From: DAOPXV01 sp035352535
GTDB lineage: Bacteria > Muiribacteriota > UBA9980
Assembly: GCA_964545075.1 (NCBI GenBank)
Contig: CAZJFS010000069.1
Span: 1 to 20,892 of the forward strand
Direction: 5' to 3'
Length of the DNA stretch: 20,892 nucleotides
Each line of letters begins with the position of its first letter. The first letter of the stretch is position 1. The notes under the pieces were generated by a model that worked only from the letters and a program-made list of their open reading frames with translations, had not been told where the DNA came from and made no database searches. Shown here one piece after another: positions 15,278 to 20,892 of this stretch. The translations under genes were made by a program, and so were the position numbers.

Positions 15278-17707
15278 ATGGTAACGACGCATAACGCCGG
15301 TTCACCGGCTTCCGGTCATTCAAAAAACGGCCAGGAAGACGCGCGAATCAATATTTTATTTATTATAAACGATCTCAAGATAGGCGGGGCAGAAAAAATG
15401 CTCATCTATCTTATTTCCGGTTTAAATAAAAAAATATATAATCCGATAGTTTGTACTCTGCTCGATCGCGGTGAATACAGGCATTATTTAAAGACGCATG
15501 GCATAAAATATTATACGCTTAACATGCAGAATTATTTTAAAATTCCGGTCGCGCTTTTCAAACTCGCCAGGATAATAAAAAAAGAAAACATCAATTTAAT
15601 ACACTCATATCTTTTTTATTCCGATCTGATGGCGAGGCTTTCCGGGTTTTTAACGCGCGTTCCCGTCGTGATAACCTCGATGCGTAATATCGACTTGTGG
15701 CGCAAATATCATCACATCTTCCTGGATTCTATTACGTATAAACTTTCGTCGGCCATAATATCAAATTCTCTGGCCGGGGCCGAAAGGCTTTACAATGTGG
15801 AACGCATACCGTCTGAAAAAATAAAAGTTGTTTATAACGCCATTAAACTCGATGAATATCTGCCCGCCGGAAATTATGACCGCGCGGTTTTCAGAAAGAC
15901 TCTCGGGCTTTCCGTTAATGATATAGCAATCACTACGGTCGCCCGTCTCGAGGAACAAAAAGACCACTTCACTCTTTTACGGGCGGCGAGACATCTTCTG
16001 GATGAAATCGCTAAAGGCGCCGGATACGCTTCGGGAAGGGCGCTGAAATTTTTAATAGTCGGAGACGGAAGCCTTTCTGAAGAGATACGTGACAGGGCCA
16101 AAGAATTAAAGTTAGACGAAAGTGTGATTTTTTTGGGGCAGCGCACGGACGTCAAAAATATACTTAACGCGACCGACATTTTTCTTCTCACATCGGTTTA
16201 TGAGGGGATTCCGAACGCGATACTCGAAGCACAGGCATGCGGCGTTCCCGTCGTCGCGACCGACGTTGGCGGCGTCTCTGAAATAATAGAAAATAATTTC
16301 AACGGCCTGATAGCCAAACCATCGGATCATGTTGACATTTCCGCGAAAATTCGCTATCTGATATCGAATTCGGATTTTTCAAGGCGTATTGCGGCTAACG
16401 CTTTTGAAAAGTTGAAGGTTAAATTCTCGACTGAAAGCCTGATCTCGAAGACTGAAGCGATATACAGAGGCCTTCTTGTACAGAATTCGCCGGAGATAGC
16501 GCACGGATTTTTCAATCCCGAGGAATTTAAACTTAAATTCAATATTTTATACCTGATAACTTCTTCTGACGTCGGCGGCGCTCAGAAGCACCTTGTTTCG
16601 CTCGTAAAACATTTTCTTTCGAAAAATTATCAGATAAAAGTCGTTACTTCGCCCGGCGAACCGATGAATTCGACCATAAAAAAGCTTGGCGTCATGCCCA
16701 TTACGATTAAACAGCTTCAAAAATCGGTGAACCCTTTATACGATCTCGTGGCGTTCTATAAAATTTCACGCCTTCTGCTCGATAATAATTTTCATATAAT
16801 TCATTGCCATTCGACCAAGGCTGGAATAATAGGAAGGATAGCCGCGTCTTTCGCCGGAGTGCCGGTCAAGATATTTACGGCGCACGGTTTTGTCTTTCAT
16901 GAGAATATGAACTTCATAAAAAGATATCTTTGCGTCCTTGCCGAAAAAATAGGCGCTATATTTTGCGACGGCATAATCACTGTGTCCTGGGCCGACTTGA
17001 AAAAAGCCATTAAATACAGGATCGCTGATAAAAATCTTTTCAAGGTCATACATAACGGAATAGATCCGATTCCGGTTGAAGAATTTATAAAATCCGCTCC
17101 CGACGCGAGCGACCTTCGTAAAAAGTACAACGTGCCTTCTGACGCTCTCGTTCTTGGAAGCGTGGGGCGGCTTGTTTATGAAAAGGCATACGGCGTCGCT
17201 ATAAAGGCTTTTTCTAAAGTTTTGGCTTTATACCCGCACGCGGTTATGATTATAGCCGGGGAAGGTTACGAACGGAAAGAACTTGAATCGTTGGCTTCGG
17301 ACCTTAATATCAGCAAGAACATAATATTTCTGGGCGAAGTAACCGATATTTACGAAGTTTATTCAATCATTGACATATTCTTCCTTTCCTCGGTGAAGGA
17401 AGGCCTTCCTTATTCTCTTCTCGAAGCCGGATGTTTCGCTCTGCCATCCGTCGTGACCAGAGCCGGCGGCGTTATGGATGTCGTCATTGATGGCGGCAAT
17501 GCGATACTTGCGAACGTGGACGATCCGGAAGATCTTTTTTCCGGTTTTATGAAAATGATAAATATGTCCGGAGACGAACGGAGCAGGCTCGGAATGAATC
17601 TCAAGAGCCGTATCGCGGCTGAATTTACCGAGCGGAAAATGCTTTCGGGAGTGGAAAATTTCTATATCAAGCTTGCCGCCCGGAAAGGTCTGATGTCGGA
17701 TGTTTAG
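15278..17707 (+). CDS. Fused double GT4 glycosyltransferase
   Basis: The 809-residue cytoplasmic protein holds two complete GT-B glycosyltransferases of family 4 in one chain. The first (about 24-402) begins with I-L-F-I-I-N-D-L-K-I-G-G-A-E and carries the donor-site E-x7-E at E309/E317, with R223 and K228 as basic donor-binding residues. The second (about 420-800) begins similarly with S-S-D-V-G-G-A-Q and has E708/E716, R631 and K636. A linker of about 18 residues joins them. Both appear catalytically intact, so it may add two sugars in sequence to a lipid-linked saccharide. No Shine-Dalgarno is seen at the ATG, and no alternative start lies close to the first domain. Its end overlaps the next gene by 8 bases. 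Confidence 0.9.
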   Translation: MVTTHNAGSPASGHSKNGQEDARINILFIINDLKIGGAEKMLIYLISGLNKKIYNPIVCTLLDRGEYRHYLKTHGIKYYTLNMQNYFKIPVALFKLARIIKKENINLIHSYLFYSDLMARLSGFLTRVPVVITSMRNIDLWRKYHHIFLDSITYKLSSAIISNSLAGAERLYNVERIPSEKIKVVYNAIKLDEYLPAGNYDRAVFRKTLGLSVNDIAITTVARLEEQKDHFTLLRAARHLLDEIAKGAGYASGRALKFLIVGDGSLSEEIRDRAKELKLDESVIFLGQRTDVKNILNATDIFLLTSVYEGIPNAILEAQACGVPVVATDVGGVSEIIENNFNGLIAKPSDHVDISAKIRYLISNSDFSRRIAANAFEKLKVKFSTESLISKTEAIYRGLLVQNSPEIAHGFFNPEEFKLKFNILYLITSSDVGGAQKHLVSLVKHFLSKNYQIKVVTSPGEPMNSTIKKLGVMPITIKQLQKSVNPLYDLVAFYKISRLLLDNNFHIIHCHSTKAGIIGRIAASFAGVPVKIFTAHGFVFHENMNFIKRYLCVLAEKIGAIFCDGIITVSWADLKKAIKYRIADKNLFKVIHNGIDPIPVEEFIKSAPDASDLRKKYNVPSDALVLGSVGRLVYEKAYGVAIKAFSKVLALYPHAVMIIAGEGYERKELESLASDLNISKNIIFLGEVTDIYEVYSIIDIFFLSSVKEGLPYSLLEAGCFALPSVVTRAGGVMDVVIDGGNAILANVDDPEDLFSGFMKMINMSGDERSRLGMNLKSRIAAEFTERKMLSGVENFYIKLAARKGLMSDV

Positions 17708-19049
17708 CGTCAGGCAGATATTGTACGTCATACTTGATTACATATCTTTAAATCTTGCGGTCGGCGCTACGTTTTATTTAAGATACCGCGGAAATATTCC
17801 CCATGTGAATTATCAGGCTTATATGGATATTTCGCTGATGACGACCATAATAGGCCTCGTGGTGCTATACTTCAATAACCTCTACGATTATGACAGGAAA
17901 AACACTTATATAGATATCCTTTACGGTGTTACTCGTTCCGTGCTCATAGGCACTATAATCATGATCGCCTTTATATTTTACGCCCGTTCGTTCGCCTTTC
18001 CCAGGACGGTTATAATTTTGTCGGTGATCGTGAACATAGTTTTCCTCACTTCGTGGCGCGTTATTGAAAAACGTTTTTTAATGAGGGAAATGAAGCCTCT
18101 TAAAACGCTTATAATAGGCACTTCCAGTGAGGGAATATTAATAAAAAAAGATATAGAAACCTATTCATCCAGGTTATACGATATAGTGGGTTACATTGAC
18201 GATACGCCTGAAAACGGCATAACGGTACTTGGCGGTTTTTCAAGTTTAAGCAGGGTAATAGAAGAAACCAAAGTAGATCTCGTGATAATAAGCTCCGAGA
18301 AGATAACTCTTACGAAAATGATAGAGTTGATATTTAAGTGCGATGATTTTTCGGTGAAGGTGGCTATACTTCCTAACCTTTATGAGATCGTGATAGGGCG
18401 CGTCGATATTAAACAGATCGCCGGAATCCCTCTTCTGGAGGTTAATTTTGGAAGCCATGATAAATTTTATTCGAATATCAAGATGGCGTTTGATTATACG
18501 GCCGCATTTTTCGGGTTGCTGGCGCTTTCACCTTTTTTCATTATAGTGCCGGTGCTTATTAAACTTGGTTCTAAAGGCCCGGCGATATATACGCAGACCC
18601 GCGTTGGAATGGCCGGCAGGGAGTTTAACATATATAAGTTCAGGACCATGGTGATCGACGCCGAAGTGAAAACCGGTCCGGTAATATCGAGCGGCGATGA
18701 GGATAACAGGGTTACGGCGCTTGGAAAAATATTGAGAAAATATCATATAGATGAATTTCCGCAGCTTTTTAACGTTCTTAAGGGCGAAATGAGCATCGTC
18801 GGCCCGAGACCCGAGCGTCCCCATTTTGTAGAGCGTTTTTGCAAGCTCCTTCACGTGTATTCTAAAAGGTTTCTCGTAAAACCAGGCATTACCGGTCTTG
18901 CGCAGGTTCATGGTCGTTACGACTCGAACTTCGAGCATAAGCTTAGATACGATCTGGCTTATATAAACAATATGAGCCTTCTTTTAGATATCAAGATAAT
19001 TATTCTGACGGCTTACTCGAATTTTATAAATAAAAAAGAAAAACTTTAA
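17700..19049 (+). CDS. Polyprenyl-phosphate sugar phosphotransferase (WcaJ/WbaP type)
   Basis: This 449-residue enzyme transfers a sugar phosphate from a nucleotide sugar to undecaprenyl phosphate, starting synthesis of an exopolysaccharide, capsule or O-antigen at the inner membrane. Four membrane helices lie at about 8-27, 46-62, 80-96 and 103-118, then a Rossmann-like cytoplasmic domain with G-T-S-S-E-G near 140-145, and a re-entrant helix at about 262-288. The catalytic domain shows K-F-R-T-M-V-I-D-A-E at 313-322, D-E-F-P-Q-L at 351-356, G-P-R-P-E-R-P at 368-374 and P-G-I-T-G-L at 395-400, the family signatures. It overlaps the glycosyltransferase gene by 8 bases, so the two are coupled and likely act on the same polymer. 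Confidence 0.93.
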   Translation: MFSVRQILYVILDYISLNLAVGATFYLRYRGNIPHVNYQAYMDISLMTTIIGLVVLYFNNLYDYDRKNTYIDILYGVTRSVLIGTIIMIAFIFYARSFAFPRTVIILSVIVNIVFLTSWRVIEKRFLMREMKPLKTLIIGTSSEGILIKKDIETYSSRLYDIVGYIDDTPENGITVLGGFSSLSRVIEETKVDLVIISSEKITLTKMIELIFKCDDFSVKVAILPNLYEIVIGRVDIKQIAGIPLLEVNFGSHDKFYSNIKMAFDYTAAFFGLLALSPFFIIVPVLIKLGSKGPAIYTQTRVGMAGREFNIYKFRTMVIDAEVKTGPVISSGDEDNRVTALGKILRKYHIDEFPQLFNVLKGEMSIVGPRPERPHFVERFCKLLHVYSKRFLVKPGITGLAQVHGRYDSNFEHKLRYDLAYINNMSLLLDIKIIILTAYSNFINKKEKL

Positions 19050-19069
19050 AAATGCAGGGTGGAAAAATT

Positions 19070-20269
19070 ATGTTTAAAAAAATCATTAACCTTTTTAAAG
19101 GCGGCGAAAAAAATAATGCCGCCGGTGACGAAAAAAAACAGGCCGTTTTAGAAGAGGAACAGGTTCATGCTGAAGAGATTTCCGACGATTTCGCCGGCGG
19201 TCCCGAGCTTAATGAAAGTTATGAGGTGGCTGAGGAATTGAAGGAAGAGACCGCCGAACCCGAAAAAGAGTTCAGTGAAACGTCGCTTTCCGCGACCTCC
19301 GTCATTGTCGAAGACAGCGGCGACAGCAAAATGGATTTCAAGGAAAAAGGGGTCCAGAAGTCATGGTTCGCAAGGCTGAAAGAGCGCATGACGAAGACGA
19401 AGAACACCTTTATGAGAAAGCTCGGCGAGGTATTCGGCGACCGGATGTCCATAACGACCGAAACGCTCGAGCGCCTCGAGGAGATATTGATAGAATCCGA
19501 TATCAGCGCAAGGACGACCCAGAAGATCATAGTTAAAATGCAGGAACGCCTTGATGAAGTCAAAGTAAAGGATATGGATGAGCTGGTCGGCCTTTTAAGG
19601 GAAATTATGACCTCTTTCGTGGAGCATAAGGATACGGCTTTGAATATCGAAGGCCGCGAAATGTCGATAATTCTGGTCGTCGGCGTGAACGGCGTCGGAA
19701 AAACGACGACGATAGGGAAAATAGCGAATAATTTGACCGCGGCCGGAAAAAAAGTGATGATCGTCGCCGGAGACACTTTCAGGGCGGGCGCTATAGAGCA
19801 GGCTGAAATATGGGCGAAACGCGTTCGCGTTCCGATCGTCAAGGCGCAGCCCGATTCGGACCCCGCGGCCGTGGTGTATGACGCGATAAAAGCCGGGAAA
19901 GCCAGAGGAAGCCAGGTTTTAATAATCGATACCGCCGGAAGGCTTCATACTAAATTCAACCTTATGGAAGAGCTTAAAAAAATAAGAAAGGTAATAGTGC
20001 GCGAGGTGCCGGACGGCCCTCACGAGATCCTGCAGGTCCTTGACGGAACGACAGGCCAGAACGCCCTTGTTCAAGCGAAGACCTTCAACGAGGCCATGGG
20101 CATAACCGGCCTCGTCCTTACAAAGTTAGACGGCACGGCCAAGGGCGGCATAGTTATCACGATATGCGACGAACTTAAAATACCTATAAAATTGATAGGC
20201 ATAGGAGAGGGAATTGACGATCTCAAGGAATTCAACGGTCCCGATTTCGTTAAAGCCATATTTGAATAA
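19070..20269 (+). CDS. ftsY: Signal recognition particle receptor FtsY
   Basis: The 399-residue GTPase docks ribosome-SRP complexes at the membrane for co-translational insertion of membrane proteins. An acidic, weakly conserved N-terminal region spans about 1-95, then the helical N domain (about 98-190) and the GTPase G domain: G1 G-V-N-G-V-G-K-T at 205-212, D-T-F-R-A-G-A at 235-241, D-T-A-G-R at 287-291, T-K-L-D-G at 351-355 and G-I-G-E-G-I-D-D-L at 377-385. The start at 19070 is favoured over an in-frame ATG at 19052 because GGTGG at 19058-19062 lies 7 bases upstream of it. It begins 20 bases after the phosphotransferase gene and is likely in the same transcript. Confidence 0.96.
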   Translation: MFKKIINLFKGGEKNNAAGDEKKQAVLEEEQVHAEEISDDFAGGPELNESYEVAEELKEETAEPEKEFSETSLSATSVIVEDSGDSKMDFKEKGVQKSWFARLKERMTKTKNTFMRKLGEVFGDRMSITTETLERLEEILIESDISARTTQKIIVKMQERLDEVKVKDMDELVGLLREIMTSFVEHKDTALNIEGREMSIILVVGVNGVGKTTTIGKIANNLTAAGKKVMIVAGDTFRAGAIEQAEIWAKRVRVPIVKAQPDSDPAAVVYDAIKAGKARGSQVLIIDTAGRLHTKFNLMEELKKIRKVIVREVPDGPHEILQVLDGTTGQNALVQAKTFNEAMGITGLVLTKLDGTAKGGIVITICDELKIPIKLIGIGEGIDDLKEFNGPDFVKAIFE

Positions 20270-20286
20270 TAAGGAGGCGCGTTTAA

Positions 20287-20892
20287 ATGGACAAGGAATC
20301 GATGTTAAAGATCATAAAAGACGAATCGCAGGCGCGCAAGAAAAAGCTGGCTGACGCTCTTTTTGAGATAGCTTCAGAGGATTCAATCAGTGGCCTTTAC
20401 CGACTTCTCGAAGACAAATCCGATTTCGTGGTCTTATTCGCGATGGAACGCATAGGCGATCTGGCGCTTAACGATTATGTCGTAAATATTAAGCTTATTT
20501 CGGATACCCTGGCCAAATTCCGCGAAAAGGAATTCATAAAAATGGCGTGTATCCGCGCGCTCGGCTATTCTAAGAACCAGCTTGCCATAAAAATTCTCGT
20601 CGATGCCCTGCGCGATCATGATGCTGGCGTGCGTTATTACGCCGTTGAGGCTATTTCCAGATTCGGCCTTGCTCCGACGCTTCCGCTTATAAATCTTTTC
20701 ACGGAAGAATTTATTGAATGGCCCGCCCGACAGGCCGCGGCCCTTGCGTTGACGTTTCTTTCGACGATCAAAGGTTCTGAGGTCGAGGTCACGCTTAAGA
20801 ACGTGCTTACGGTTAAATCTGAAAACGTACAGTTTTCGGTGGTCCGCTCCTTCAAGGACGTCGGAAATCCGACGCTTTCCGATAAAATAAAA
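20287..20892 (+). CDS. HEAT-repeat protein (C-terminus beyond window)
   Basis: The frame is open from the ATG to the right edge, 202 codons. An excellent AAGGAGG at 20271-20277 lies 9 bases upstream, and the gene starts 17 bases after ftsY, so they are probably co-transcribed. The sequence is helical, with repeated pairs such as A-C-I-R-A-L-G-Y and V-R-Y-Y-A-V-E-A-I-S-R-F-G, typical of HEAT or PBS-lyase-like repeats that form protein-binding solenoids. No signal peptide or membrane helix is seen in the visible part, so a cytoplasmic binding or scaffold role is inferred. Confidence 0.88.
   Translation, partial: MDKESMLKIIKDESQARKKKLADALFEIASEDSISGLYRLLEDKSDFVVLFAMERIGDLALNDYVVNIKLISDTLAKFREKEFIKMACIRALGYSKNQLAIKILVDALRDHDAGVRYYAVEAISRFGLAPTLPLINLFTEEFIEWPARQAAALALTFLSTIKGSEVEVTLKNVLTVKSENVQFSVVRSFKDVGNPTLSDKIK

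Noticed and set aside
19052..19069. Upstream ATG for ftsY
   Set aside because: It has no ribosome site, whereas the ATG at 19070 follows GGTGG by 7 bases and gives a typical FtsY start.

Overview
The window looks like chromosomal DNA from a Gram-negative (diderm) bacterium with moderate G+C. It has a lipobox-bearing giant surface lipoprotein, a TonB/ExbB/ExbD set, an outer-membrane beta-barrel, signal-peptide proteins and Shine-Dalgarno sites of the AGGAG type. Consensus sigma70-type promoters (TTGACA, 17 bases, TATAAT) occur several times. The long repeat-built lipoproteins and rearranged domain orders suggest an uncultured lineage (something like Wallbacteria or Riflebacteria), but that is a weak guess from style, not from a marker gene.

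Left part (1-5634): one very large minus-strand gene runs off the left edge. It encodes at least 1730 residues of an exported lipoprotein built from tandem beta-sandwich repeats. A 443-base divergent intergenic region follows, with strong promoters facing both ways. On its right lies a secreted glycine-zipper protein (5635-6735, plus).

Middle (6860-12451): a minus-strand cluster, read right to left, encodes an outer-membrane barrel with a TonB-box-like segment but no visible plug domain, then ExbB, ExbD, TonB and a radical SAM protein with a PDZ domain and a DUF512-like C-terminus. ExbB to the radical SAM gene are overlapping or nearly touching, so they are almost certainly one operon. The barrel gene is 151 bases upstream in the same direction, across a GC-rich spacer. 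This is the most unusual unit in the window: an energised outer-membrane system coupled to an uncharacterised radical SAM enzyme whose domain order differs from the known DUF512 family.

Right part (12635-20892): adenine deaminase (ade, plus) converges on a small exported protein (14340-15119, minus), with a bidirectional terminator between them. A compact divergent promoter region then starts a plus-strand operon: a double-domain GT4 glycosyltransferase, a polyprenyl-phosphate sugar phosphotransferase that starts surface-polysaccharide synthesis, ftsY (the SRP receptor), and a HEAT-repeat protein that continues past the right edge. Together the genes centre on the cell envelope: surface lipoproteins, outer-membrane transport, polysaccharide assembly and membrane-protein targeting. 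I saw no tRNA, rRNA, CRISPR array or insertion sequence.
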